Of a stretch of 60,391 bases of DNA, positions 1 through 11,300 are shown one piece after another. Made by a program: the position numbers and the translations under genes. Numbering within the stretch: position 1 is the first letter of the stretch; every line of letters begins with the position of its first letter. The notes beneath the pieces are model-generated. The model was given only the letters and a program-made list of their open reading frames with translations, was not told where the DNA came from and searched no databases. The stretch spans positions 1 to 60,391 of the forward strand of contig NW_026570527.1 in assembly GCF_019649055.1 (NCBI RefSeq), read 5' to 3'. Source of the stretch: Paramacrobiotus metropolitanus. Lineage: Eukaryota > Tardigrada > Eutardigrada > Parachela > Macrobiotidae.

Positions 1-489
1 TCGCCTATGGAAATTTCGCCGGAACCAGAAGACTCGACCCAACAGAAGGGAAGAGTCGAAGTCGTGACTAAAACGAAGTCGACTAAGCCGGCTAAGAAAA
101 GGAACCGAAGTCATCCGGCTGATCGTCATCCGAGGAAGAAACCGAAGACGATGACGACGACGACGGCGAAGATTTCCGAACACCGGAAATGGACCGCCGA
201 AGGATGACGACGACGACGACGATGGAAACGGTGAAACCCGCCACCGTCGACTCGGCACCTCAGCAGCAGGCCGAACCGGATACCATTCTAAACAACCCGA
301 AGACAAGGATAGCGGCGACAAGGCCGACGACATTCCAGAGTAACGAAGACGATGGCAGGTATACGTTCCTCGTCGGTACGGTAAACAGGAGTACCACTGA
401 CGCCCAGCTCCGACCACCAGCCACTTCATGGACTTCCATGAGGATATGATAGAAGTCCTACCAGACATTCCCCACTGGTCAACGTTAGG

Positions 490-1222
490 TTGAAGTATAC
501 CGGCATTAAATCGGCTGAAACCCAAGCCGAGTGTCTCGGAATATATGATGCGGGATGGATGTATACATTCGCCGCTTTGAGGGCCTTGGCTACACGGGGA
601 CCGAAGTTCGCCACACCAAGAATCGCCTTTAAACTCCTCAAACACTGGAAGGTAGATGAGACGGGCGATTGGCGACAACAGCCAGAACAACGTGCGACAC
701 TACTGCGACCTAGGATACCATGCAGGAAGCTGATACGTACATATACCAGCGGAAAGCGGATGTGCTACGAGTTCCCACCGGCTAAAAGACCCGGCTCCTT
801 CAACATATGAAGGATGGATACACGCCATCGAAGCGTGCATGGAAATGTCCTGGCACCCCCGGACTTACCCGCGGAGAAATCTCCACCAACTCATAGCGCG
901 GTTCGGGTTCCAGTGGACATCAGCGGAACCGCAGCTGGTCGATCCCAAATACAAGGCCAAACCGGACACAATTGCCGGACGGAAAAAGTACTCCCTGGAC
1001 GACGAACTAGAATTCGTCATATCGAAGGCACTCTACCAACAACAATTCGCCACAAATACCGATAAAACCCAAGGCGGTCAACGGTTTATCGCCTTAAATC
1101 CATCAAATCATCGACATGGACATTTACCAAAGGAACGACCGACCTCGGCACAATCGACCGAGTTGGCCGACTCGCACCAAGCAAGTCGGCTCGGGTCGCC
1201 AGAAGTGCCTACACGGGAATGA
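490..1222 (+). pseudogene. coding-like segments in shifting frames, unrecognised
   Basis: Frame 1 (490-810) begins with an ATG and reads as ordinary protein (AGWMYTFAALRALATRG in its first third). Near 790 the plausible reading passes to frame 2 (TYEGWIHAIEACMEMSWHP) and runs to 1222 through a charged helical stretch. No splice signals bracket the switch, so it looks like an indel in a former single ORF. I recognise no family. The segment lies upstream of the main ORF at 2459 and may be part of the same ancestral gene. Confidence 0.25.
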
Positions 1223-1441
1223 GGAAACGCAGACCGCGTTGGGGAGAGAGGCATAACCGACCTCCTCCCATTGACACCACATAACCGTCATCGACCAGCA
1301 GAAGTCGACTTACCTCATTGGGCGACCACAAAGGCGTCTTGGACCAGTTCGAGAACCGACCTGGCCCGACCGTAGTAATATAGGTGTAAATTATAGGATG
1401 CAACCGAGAAACGGTTTGCTGACTTTTATTTTGACTCACAG

Positions 1442-2209
1442 GCGGTGGAAGCTTTCACGGTGGACTGCCAACAGTGCATGGACAATGCGACGAGGGACAA
1501 CAACAGAATGCCCTGCGCGCTGTGCATCGTATCCTTTACGAACGAACGAATTTCCGGCACCGGAGCGCAACACCGAGCTCAGGCGGCGGCACTCTACTTA
1601 AGTGTTGTCGCTGGCAATTTGAGCGCATACCGGTACTTGGCCGGCAGAGAATACTTGATTAATCAACTGGAGCCATATGAACAGGACAATCTGGCTACAA
1701 TTCAACGACAACGAGCTCGCGACCCGAGATGGGAAGAGACCCGACCACCAGTCCTAACAAATAGGCTGTTCGAGTACCGCCAGATGCTGGACCTGCAACG
1801 TCAACTCGACGACCAGAAGAAGATAAAGGAGGTCGATAGGAAGATCGCCACAATGCGAGTCCATCCACCACCGACCGATTAGAACCGAAATAAAGATTCG
1901 GTACAGACACCCACACAGGGTCTCCCGACAGTCGGAGAATTGACTCCCACAATACGCGACGTTTTCGTCGGAGATCCGAACCGACCGATGACCGGCGCAT
2001 CTATAACGATGATGATGAATATGCCGGACGGAACTCAACAGCCAGTTACCTTCACACCGGCAACTCAGGAACAGTTGATGGCAATCCCACACAGGGCAAC
2101 GCCAGTCACAGGCTCGTCCAACTGTTCCTCAGCAGATCCCCAACCCGAAATCAGCAATCGGCGGCTCAACAACAGCAGCGCCGACCGAGCAAAATCTTAC
2201 AGGACATGA
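1442..2209 (+). pseudogene. coding-like segment with a CxxC-x12-CxxC motif, interrupted by an in-frame stop
   Basis: A good 3' splice site (TTTATTTTGACTCACAG, ending at 1441) precedes it, and a possible donor at 1375 would give a 67-nt intron like others in the window. The reading then carries two Cys pairs (DCQQC and CALC, 12 residues apart), a zinc-ribbon-like spacing, followed by a charged, probably coiled region ending in a TAG at 1880-1882. The same frame reopens immediately and continues to about 2100 (VGDPNRPMTGASI). It then seems to pass to frame 3 (2100-2365) and back to frame 2, which leads into the ORF at 2459. The stop and the paired frame changes suggest decay. Function unknown. 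Confidence 0.3.
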
Positions 2210-2458
2210 CCTTCGACACCGGATCGGCCCAGTTGATCTTCGAGACAGAATCGAAGCGCAACGAGCCGTTATCCGTGAAGCGGAAAGGCCAACTAGAGCT
2301 CCACCAGGAAAACGTACTGGATCGGGAGAAACAGGAATCGGACTTACGGTCGACAACAAATAAGTCGAAACGTAACATTCACCGACCAGCAGCCGGAAGC
2401 CCAACAAGCGGAACAGCCGGCCGAAGTCCAAGCTGAACCAGCGGCTCAACAGGAGCAG

Positions 2459-3595
2459 ATGGATGTTGATGTAGCGGACCAGATGGCACAACTGCCACAA
2501 GTGGAAGTGCCGATCCGAGAAGACCCTCGCTATGATCGAGCTCGACAACAAGGAATCGAGGTCGTCATGCTACACCCCACTGAACGAACGAACCACATTA
2601 TGAACGTCATGAATTACGAGGAACGTTACCGACCACAAATTTGGCGGATGGTAGAAAACCTTCGTCAATTCCTCGTCCGATCTGGATATCAGACGCTGTT
2701 CGAACAACACCAGTGGCAGGCCGACTTCAACATGAACGCGCACACAGCGCCGAATGTTGAACACCCGTACACTAGATCGAATGCGTTGCCGTCGATGACC
2801 GACCCGGTCTTGCTGAATGTACCATTGTACAGCCCGGACGGAACACGGGCGAGCCAACTAGGAGCTCGGGAATACTCCCACGACGAGCTGGAGAGTATTG
2901 CCCAGTTTGTCATCACGGACGCACATCCAGCCTTTGTAATTACCGCGGCTCGGGCAGCACTGGATTTAACCCAGTACCTTCCGGAAGGAGAAGTCGACAT
3001 GGCCCAAGACGGAGTCACGGCATTCCTGCGATTCATCTTCGCAGCTCGACTCGGCAATTACTTTTGCCATTACACCCTGTACGGACTGTACCACAACGAA
3101 GCGATACCAGCGGCTGTGGAAACCCTCGTAGCCCAACTCGGCACACCGATGAGAAGTGTTATCCTAGCTGTCTGGATGCGTGACTTGCTGTACACCCACG
3201 AACGGTATGCGACAAAGTATGCCTTTCGTGAGGATCACGTAGATCCCAGCGACGACGCAACCCGATTCATCAGCTGGTACCGCGAGAAGAAGACCTTGCC
3301 TAGCGGATTTAACTCGTCGCCCTACGAACCTTGGATGTCGGACGACATAGCACCCGGCGCACGACCGTATGCGCTGCGACTCCGCAAACAAGCGGCCAGG
3401 GACTCAAGGAAGAGTAGAGCGGAGCGCCCAGGCCAAGAAACGGATGAGACCGACGAGATGTCTCAACGGAGTGGCCCGGCAACTTGTAAACCTAGGGACC
3501 CAAATATACGGCCACATAACCGACCTGGCCCGGACGATGACGAAGAGGAAGATTACTTCGGCGGCGACAAACCCGTCGAAGTCCCACTCAGTTAA
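2459..3595 (+). CDS. 378-aa protein of unrecognised family
   Basis: This is the longest uninterrupted reading of the island, starting at an ATG after a Gln/Ala/Glu-rich stretch that is open in the same frame back to about 2366, so the true start may lie upstream. Residues about 30-310 look globular and mostly helical, with aromatic-rich segments (GNYFCHYTLYGLYHNEA; FISWYREKKTLPSGF). The C-terminus is basic (about 300-330), then Pro/Asp/Glu-rich with an acidic run before PVEVPLS. There is no signal peptide or membrane segment. The helical body with basic and acidic tails would suit a nucleic-acid-binding or capsid-like protein, but that is only an impression. No homologue comes to mind. Confidence 0.45.
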   Translation: MDVDVADQMAQLPQVEVPIREDPRYDRARQQGIEVVMLHPTERTNHIMNVMNYEERYRPQIWRMVENLRQFLVRSGYQTLFEQHQWQADFNMNAHTAPNVEHPYTRSNALPSMTDPVLLNVPLYSPDGTRASQLGAREYSHDELESIAQFVITDAHPAFVITAARAALDLTQYLPEGEVDMAQDGVTAFLRFIFAARLGNYFCHYTLYGLYHNEAIPAAVETLVAQLGTPMRSVILAVWMRDLLYTHERYATKYAFREDHVDPSDDATRFISWYREKKTLPSGFNSSPYEPWMSDDIAPGARPYALRLRKQAARDSRKSRAERPGQETDETDEMSQRSGPATCKPRDPNIRPHNRPGPDDDEEEDYFGGDKPVEVPLS

Positions 3596-3649
3596 GATCG
3601 AGTTCCCACACTGGAACTCGATCCCCCATTGGAATCACTTCAATGAGGC

Positions 3650-3732
3650 ATTGCCGAGAAACGGCACGGTCGAGAACCGACCTTCCGACTGAGAAATAGT
3701 CTAGCTGAGAAACAGCGCCGTCGAGAACCGAC
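3650..3732. repeat. run of five mini-hairpins with AGAA-type loops
   Basis: Five small stem-loops follow each other: TGCCG/CGGCA (3652-3666), GGTCG/CGACC (3668-3682), GACT/AGTC (3687-3701), GCTG/CAGC (3704-3716) and GTCG/CGAC (3720-3732). Four have the five-base loop AGAAA or AGAAC; the third has a seven-base loop, GAGAAAT. The stems differ while the loops stay alike, which is compensatory variation rather than simple tandem duplication. Confidence 0.6.
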
Positions 3733-4411
3733 TTCGGAATGGACACTTTTCTTTAGTTCTTTTTTTTCGGAAAATGACCAACCATGTACGCGGCGGACGT
3801 CAACGACGATTTTGCCAGAAAAACCGACTACACAAGTCGGCCGGATTCTTTGGTCGGACCCGGAAACGCGTGGTTAGACCCGGGTATTTCGGTTCTTTCA
3901 CCGTACCGGTACGTCCCCCAAGGAATCCCCTGGAACGAACTGGGCAACCGACCCCAGTTCCCCAGTATGGCAAGAACAGATCGTAGCCACATCTGCTAAC
4001 AGAGCAGATCGTCAACCACGTTCTGCGACCATCGGAGCCAACAGAAGCCCCAATCCGCGTTACATGGAGCCGACCGATAGTTACATGGTACAGATCACGC
4101 CATTAACCACGATCGGCTATGAAGATTACTCCGGCCAACCGACTCCGGAGTACAGACCGAGAGGATTACGCTAACATGGCGCGGAACACGTCGCTGCGCG
4201 CGTTCCACGCTATGTTTGCCAAGCACCCGTGGCCAACCTCGGAACCGGGTAGCCGGGCAGCCTTCACCATTGTAAATAGCGGAAATCCCTCGGCCGAGTC
4301 GCCAACAGCGCAGGGACACTCGGATTCGACTACGCGTACTTGAGCCGACCACAAAGGCCGACTTTGTACCTTCCTCATAACTTGGAGACATTGCAGACAT
4401 AGCTGCATCAG

Positions 4412-4456
4412 CCGACCACACAGGTCGGTTGTGCAAGCCGACTACACAAGTCGGCT
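4412..4456. repeat. paired mini-hairpins with ACACA-type loops
   Basis: CCGACC/GGTCGG closes around ACACA at 4412-4428, and AGCCGAC/GTCGGCT closes around TACACAA at 4436-4456. The same TACACAA loop recurs on a CCGAC/GTCGG stem at 3824-3840. Related units with CACAAA, AACAGAA or AGCAGAA between CGAC and GTCG half-sites are scattered from about 1280 to 5950. Confidence 0.6.
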
Positions 4457-6839
4457 TTGGAAACGATAGCAATAGCGACCAACAGAAGTCGACTATGGAG
4501 AATGGACGGAAGCCGGCAGTAGTTACGTGGCAATTCAACCGGATTCTCCGTTTGAATCCAGACCTACAGGCTCTGTACCTGGAGATCAACCGCAGTCTCC
4601 CCCGGACGACATCGGGTAAACCAGCCGATTCACCGGTGACCACGACTACGCGCGTCTCTGAACGTGCTGCCATTCCCTGAAGAGGAACAGCGACGGTGAT
4701 TTGGCCGCCACTACAACGACTCCGCCGCGACCTGCTTCCCCATGTCCCCAATGGAACATCCTAGGCAGACCGTGTTAGAATACGCGATCTGCACCCTCCT
4801 AATGAACCCCGCTGACAAGGATCATGCGGCCGCAACAAAAGTGGCAGCATGGCCTTTGTCAGCGGCAAAGAAAATTTCCCCGTGGACATGAGTCGTCTAC
4901 CCCCAACAGAAGCGGCTAGGCGTCACAGGTTCGCGACAAAACAAAATGGAAGAATCGGATCTGACGACCTCAGGGACTTGCATGTGCATGAAGTTTAAAC
5001 CAAAGAGCTCGGCTCGGCAACCGGGGCCACAAAGACCCTTAGCGTTGTGAGCGAGCGCAGTGCATGATGAAACGCCAGTCAATCGGCCAACAGACGCCAA
5101 GGAACTTCTACCTCGCACGACTCGACGGCCTAGAAGCAAGTCATTCGGATTGACCGACCTCAACAGTAGCTCGGATCCGACCTGGAGTTCATATCAGAAA
5201 CCACAGAAGGAACGGAGTTGTGCTGCCGAACATCCTTCTGCCAGTCCGAACTGACCGTAGGATGTCCTGACACCAAGGACCCGGCCAACTGTAGCCGAAC
5301 GCACAGAACTCCTAAAATCAAGTTGACAACCACCAGATGGAGGTCGGAAGTAAGCGACAACAGCTCGGAAAACCAACTAGAAGTACGAAATCGACCTCTC
5401 AGTGGAAGAACTTGCATTCCCGGCGGATAGACACAAAGTTTATCCGACCTGGGCAAGTCGGAAAATAACCGACCTCCGAACTCGGATATGGACATCCGAC
5501 CTCAAGCCGAGGTCGGAACCGACCGCATAGAAGTCGGGAGGGTACGACAACAAGTCGGCAAAGGCATCCAGAAGTCGGGAACCGACCTCCTAACGGAAAA
5601 ATCCGACCTTCGGACGGATGGAAACATAGTTCATCCGACCTCCCGAAGTCAACCATAACCGACCACATGTCGGAAGTCGGCAACTTAGTCAACATGACAG
5701 AAGAAGAACGATAAATATCTGCAGTGGACGAATTCGACTTGAAGGAACTTGCTTAGCCCCACATGGGCATGTCATTGCGGGTTAACCCTAGTCGACCACT
5801 GACGGATAGGATAACCGACCTCGACAGAAGGTCGGATAACAGCGGAACAGATTGGACGGAAGTCGACTGGACACTTCCATCGCTGAAACTTATAAATTCC
5901 GACCGGACCTTCGAGCCAGTTCGACTCGAATAGCTCCAAATCAGGCTCGTGGTAGCAGATTGAACGGTTGTAACCGACCACTTTTGAACGGAACTGCTGT
6001 ACATGACGACCACACAGGCCGCATGACTTACATACAGCCTTTTCCGACCTGGACTTTAAGAATTCGGAACATAGCCGAATTTTCCCAGCCGCCGGTCGAC
6101 TTACCGGTAGGCCGACCTTGGTCAAACCGACCTCGGTCCTATTCCCCATTCAGAGAGGATGCCTCGGCATTTGCAATTGCAACAGTGCCTCTCTATCCCT
6201 GACGGACGGATACGAGTCGGAAGTAAGTGTTTAACCGTGCTTAGCCGACCTCGGTGAATGTAACCGGTTACGACGGGTAACCCGGGAACCGATGCCCCGG
6301 ACCCAACTTACCGGATGAAAGTGGACAGGAGACCCCGTGGAGACTCAACTGCCCCGTGGACGTCATCCTAGTCGGAATAGGACCCCCGGACAGATTTTTG
6401 CATTTTTTTTAGCAGTTCTCCTAACAAACTGAATTGTATTTTTCTAGTTCGATCTCTTTAACAGATCTGTTTTGTAACCCCTTTTGCTCACTGGAATTGT
6501 GATTAAACTTTATTTCATACTTTCGCGCTGTATACAACTTTCATTACACTTTCCTTTCACATTGTTCTCCGTTGCCAACAGAAGCAAGAAGCCAGCCAAC
6601 AGAAGCGTCACCGGTCCAACGAAACGCCCGAGCGGCTTCCGGATTTTTTCGGCCGTGAGTGGTTTCCACTCATGGGTCTGGAAGTGAAGAAGGGACGGTC
6701 AACCAGACACCGGACTCCCACTGCTAGAGGACGCGTACCAGCGACCCCACATCGGGTCCGACTGGAGAGTTGTGCGGTACTGGTGCGGTACCGAGTCGGA
6801 GCATCCTTCGCAGGAGCTCGGATTCCCGCCCAGAGGCAT

Positions 6840-7277
6840 GTCAGAGGCACATGACTGCGCCTGGTGCATACGGCCCACCATGGACGTATTTGCACTCATG
6901 CTTGCCATATCGCCTCTCTCGCTGTACGTACGTGTGCTGCTGCACTGCACTCATATCCGCTGAAGCGGATATACGCGGCGCACACACTGAGCATACTTGC
7001 TCTCTCGTCCCTCTTTCGCAGTATGACTCAGCGTTCATACGCTCGCGTTGGATTGAGTCCAGTCTGCGCATGATCACACAGCTGATGGCACACAGCACGT
7101 GCTTGCCGCCAGTTGCTTCTTTCACGCCTTGACGAACGCTCAAGAGCCTTTCAGCATTCACTTGCTTGTTTAGCCATCAGTGCTTTGTTCTTGCATTCCC
7201 TGCTATTACGCAGTATTGTTCCTTTATTTGTACAATAAAGCATCACTCGTGATCTCCTCGCGCTTGCCTGTTACAAT
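6840..7277 (+). mobile_element. possible LTR-like patch
   Basis: A CT/GCACTC-rich stretch runs into TTTATTTGTACAATAAAGC (7212-7230) and, about 45 bases later, CTTGCCTGTTACA (7263-7275). An AATAAA shortly before a TGTTACA end resembles the R-U5 part of BEL/Pao or Gypsy LTRs. I cannot fix a 5' boundary and see no clear target-site duplication, primer-binding site or second copy. It might equally be a promoter region for the small ORF that follows. Confidence 0.2.
6953..6972. repeat. perfect 9-bp inverted repeat
   Basis: ATATCCGCT and AGCGGATAT flank a two-base centre (GA), forming a near-continuous 20-bp palindrome. It could be a dimeric factor-binding site. It lies inside the LTR-like patch. 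Confidence 0.7.
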
Positions 7278-7496
7278 ATGGTGGAAATGATCGACTTCAC
7301 AGATTTGGGAGCGCGTTACAACCTGCGGAACCCGACGAGAATTGCTGCCCGTGCGAAGATGAAAATTGGAGAAGGCACGCTGGCTATGCGACTAAAGAAC
7401 ATTTTTGAGCGCATACAGAAACATAACATGCAGATACTCAGTGTTGATGGTGTGGGATTTTTCAAATTTGCTCTCCGAACTGTTGATCTGTCTTAG
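7278..7496 (+). CDS. small ORF, 72 aa, unrecognised
   Basis: It opens with two in-frame ATGs (MVEMIDF) just after the LTR-like TGTTACA end. The product is basic in its first half (ARYNLRNPTRIAARAKMKI) and amphipathic afterwards, with no signal peptide. Such N-termini occur in gag-like proteins, but the ORF is too short to assign and could be chance. An AATAAA lies about 60 bases upstream of the ATG rather than downstream. Confidence 0.25.
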   Translation: MVEMIDFTDLGARYNLRNPTRIAARAKMKIGEGTLAMRLKNIFERIQKHNMQILSVDGVGFFKFALRTVDLS

Positions 7497-7569
7497 CAAT
7501 TGCTTTTTTGTTTAGCTTTTTACCGACCAGACGTTGAAGTCCCGTTTAGCGGGTTGTCTGCTCCTGATG

Positions 7570-7597
7570 TAATAATAATAATAATAATAATAATAAT
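7570..7597. repeat. (TAA)n microsatellite
   Basis: About nine uninterrupted TAA units in an otherwise featureless AT-rich intergenic stretch (7500-8330), where I see no gene. Confidence 0.9.
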
Positions 7598-8332
7598 GTA
7601 TGTACCAATGGAAGTTTCCTACCGTAAATCGCTTCGTAAATTAGATGCTTGGCAAGATTTTGCACAACAAAGTCAGCGGTATTTTCACTATTGCGCCTTA
7701 TGTCTGACGGCTACGGTAATTTTGATGTCCAGATTCACTCCGTAACTCGTTAGTTATACTAGTACTGCAATATTAGTCCCTGGATCAGAACGAGCACTGC
7801 GCCAGTGGTCAGCAGGCGACGACGCTTAATAGAGGCTTTCTTTTACTAATGCTTAGTTGTTAATCGACTAACACTAATTGCTCCACTAACTTTTTTTTTC
7901 AAAGCCGTGATATAAAATTAAGTACTTAAATAAAATTTTATTGCGAGTCTACGACCATGAAGTGCAAGCTTATAATATCAGAAGAGTGCAACTGCCGCAT
8001 GCAAGCCACCCCAGGGTGGGTAGTGGGTACTTTGTTTAACGTGGGAGATATCTGTACATCAATCAGCTGTACGGTTGTACCAGTGTACAGTACATACTTC
8101 GATGATTTGGATTATTAATTTTTACTGTTTTTACAGAGTATTAAATGGCTCTTGAACTCTTCAGCCTTTTCTGAAATTCTGATTTCTGAATTTCTGAGGT
8201 TTGATTGCTTTATGGTTAGACTTCTTGGAATGTTGCTTAAACAGATAATTAGATACTCTTTACTCTTGCGTACTACAAGAAGTAGTTAATCCAGTTTCTT
8301 CTAATCTGCGAACTGCGATCGACTAAGGAGAA

Positions 8333-11300
8333 ATGGCAGGTCTCAGTTTGCGACTGACGAAAGGCTTGGTTCTTGGTGGTATGTTTCTAATAACATCTAT
8401 TTTCTGCCTTCTTCCTGCCTGGCTGATTTCTAGGTAAGCTGTTGTTGTTGTTCGTTTTGCATTTAGTAAATCGAGTTGCAAAGAAATACGATCTGCTAAA
8501 GCATGCAGGCTCTCTACTTCTGCGCGGAAGTTATGCAATCATTGACGAGTTACGACGGTAGCGTCACACTGTGTTCAGTTTCTTATCTTCTGTGATTTTA
8601 TGCTGTTTTTGCGTTTACAATCGGAAGTGGACATTCTGATTTGCTACCCGATTACTGCATTTCCACTGGTTTCAGTGTTCGAAGTCATCATTTGGAGAGC
8701 GGCCCGCATTCCCGTCTGTTTCGCTACGGCATAAGCTTCCTAAACTGTTTCGCCTGTGGTGTTTTCCTGGGCACTTTGTTTCTGGATTTGCAGCCGGATG
8801 TGATCGATGCCTTCAAAGAGCATCTTCCAAAAGTGGGCATCCACACAGAGTATCCACTGGCGCAGTTTTGTATTGTGTTCGGTTTATTGTTGGTGATGAT
8901 GGTGGAGCGTATTGTGGTCTCGTGCAAAACGGAGGATGTGCACATCTTTCACGGGCATGATCATGGCCACGGGCGCGGACGAGTGGATGCGGAGAGGCAG
9001 GAGGCACGAGAAAGAGGCCGTCTCAGGCATCGAACCGTCAGCGAATCGGAGTTGTTGAGGGAGCAAATTAATCAGCGATATGCCATGCCAAATCCCTATC
9101 ATCCTCCTGCACACCAGGTACAGTACATAGATCATCCTGTTTTATTGTTGTTTTACGGTTTTAACAGGAGAAGCCATACAAAATTAAGCTGTCAAATTTT
9201 AGTTTGAATTGTGGTTTTCCTCTGCTGGTGTCTTGGTTTTTGATTTTTGTAGTTGTTACTGGTTAGCTTTCTTTTGCGTGCTGTGCGTTCTAATTTCCAC
9301 TCGTTTACATAATTATATCGTATAATTGCAAAGTGATTGAGGAAATTATGGTATGCCTGGTCTGTCATGTTTTCTGCATTCCCAGGAACCACCGAGCAAT
9401 GACGACCGCGGTGATTTCCGTACACGACGCTCATCGGAAATCTCTCTGCCGGACGCAGTGGATAATGAGCCAGAAATTTTATCCTCCGTTGCGTCATCGC
9501 GGTCCTCGTCGCCGACACGCGAAGATGGTCACGGGCATTCGCAGGGATCCGTTGAACCGGCGCTGCGGCTGGTTAAATCCAAGTCCCATCAGACGACACA
9601 CACTGCGCGTTCCTTTATTCTGTTGGTTGCTCTTAGTCTACACTCTGTCTTCGAAGGATTAGCGGTCGGATTGCAAGGATCGCGGCAAAAGGTGGTGGAA
9701 ATATTCGGAGCGTTGTTGATACATAAATGCGTGGTGGCCTTCTCCGTCGGGATGAATTTAATGCAGAGTCGGATGGCGTTTCGGAACGTTATCATGTTGG
9801 CGCTGGTATTTGCTGCTGCCTCACCGTTAGGTAAGCTTTACTTAATTTTAATAATGCAGTAGTGTTATAGTTGTAATTTAGATTTAAAAATGCAGTAGTG
9901 TAAATTAGTACAGTATCATAATTTTTTCGACAAGCAGTATGGCTGAAATTGTTGCGCTCGAATTTGACTTTATTAGCAAACCAGGCAATACTAATAATTT
10001 AAGCAAACAAATAGACATGAAAATATTGGTCCAGTAGAGAAGATTTCATGCTTGAACGTTACTGTGTCGAACAGTCGGCGCTTTTTTCGGAAGATCCTAG
10101 GCATGGAAATGAGAAGCCGTAGTGTTCTTGTAGTGCCCACATTGTCGAGCGTAGAGCTCCTTCGGTCCATCCGACATACGCAGGCATATATGCTTCTCCG
10201 ATCATGACGATGGTTTTGTTGCCTGCTGGATGTAACGCCCATTTCCTGATATCATCGTTCAAAAATTTCGTTGCGGCGGTTAGAGCGTGCCATGCTTGCT
10301 CATGAATCGTACCTAAAGTAGGCTTCGTTTACGGTTTACTCGAACAACCGTTCTTAAAAATTTTTTGACACTTACCTATGACTGTTCGCGGGAGCGGTAC
10401 AACTATATCCGTGAACACCTTTGCATTCCCTTTGAAGTTCATGTTTGAGCATTTGAACATTTCCGCTGTGGATTATCGTCCTCCGTTGCAATACACGCCG
10501 TCGTCATACACTGCACGGGTGACATTCGTGTCACGGATGTAGTCGTACGTTGGCGTTTCTACCAGATTGAAGCATTCTCCGTGGGCGATGATTCTCTGCA
10601 GAATAGCTCCCTGGGAGAATTTCGATCGCTCCCAAAAACGCTCATCCCACCAGGCGTCGATTGTCGCGCATGCTTCCGTTGTAATACTCTTGAATTCTGG
10701 TGCTTGTTTGATTTGCTCTGCGATGTTGCCGGAAATGTTGCGAAATGCAAACGGAGGGATGCTGTTAATGATTTTCTCCGCTAGAACTGTGCGTTTTGTT
10801 GTAATAATGAGGAATTTTCCTTCGGATTCGTCGATACTCTGAATGCTTTCGTTCATGAAAACCCGTGCTCCGTTAGATTTTGCCATGGCGATCATTGTCT
10901 TCGGGTAAATCGACATGCCGCCCACGGCATAACGTTTTCGCCGTTGGAGACTGGACATGTTGGGCTTATCAACGTTGGCCATATATTCCAGGAAATTCGT
11001 GATGTGCCCGCCCGGCGCGAAGAAACTCTGCCATGGAACGGCTTCGTTGAGAAAAGCAAACCCTTCTGTGCCCAAAATGCCACGAAGGAATGTACTAATG
11101 TCGGCATAGTTCTGCAGAGCTTCGTTCTTCGTTGCATAAAGTTTTAGTACAAAATCCCACATTCCCTTGTCCGTGTCGGTATGGTTCCAGCCGTCGCAAT
11201 CCACTCCGTGGAAAATTTTTTTGCACATTAATCTGGTATTGGAGAAAGTGCTGTTGGCCAGGTAATAGCGTCCACGAGCTTTTTGCAGGATATTTTCATT

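Larger units (their letters stand above)
3600..6280. other. rest of the GC-rich island: hairpin words, coding-like scraps
   Basis: Protein-like pieces occur at 3784-3999 (frame 1, from an ATG), about 4004-4172 (frame 2, Tyr/Pro/Thr-rich) and about 4490-4618 (a third frame, Ser/Pro-rich). After about 4.9 kb no convincing coding remains and the sequence is dominated by CCGACC/GGTCGG words. The long minus-strand opening at 4095-4751 is a by-product of low stop density and is not called. Confidence 0.35.
1..6400. mobile_element. GC-rich island of unknown origin, possibly a decayed mobile or virus-derived element
   Basis: The stretch is clearly richer in G+C than the AT-rich remainder. It is saturated with CCGACC and GGTCGG words, which are reverse complements of each other, and has few stop codons in any frame. 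Convincing protein-like segments switch frame along it: basic/acidic low complexity (about 7-449), 490-810, about 790-1222, 1445-1882, 1940-2209, then the long ORF 2459-3595, and further scraps to about 4.8 kb. From about 5.0 to 6.3 kb only the repeated words remain. No reverse transcriptase, integrase, transposase or helicase motif is visible. A decayed element, an endogenised viral segment, or a fast-evolving lineage-specific gene are all possible. Confidence 0.35.

Noticed and set aside
4095-4751. 218-codon minus-strand opening in the GC-rich island
   Set aside because: Stop codons are rare here in all frames, the text is Arg/Ser/Val-biased noise, and plausible plus-strand readings overlap it.
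1-6400. Programmed ribosomal frameshifting to explain the frame changes
   Set aside because: The sequence near 775-790 and 2355-2370 lacks a canonical slippery heptamer, and an in-frame stop at 1880 is not explained; ordinary decay fits better.
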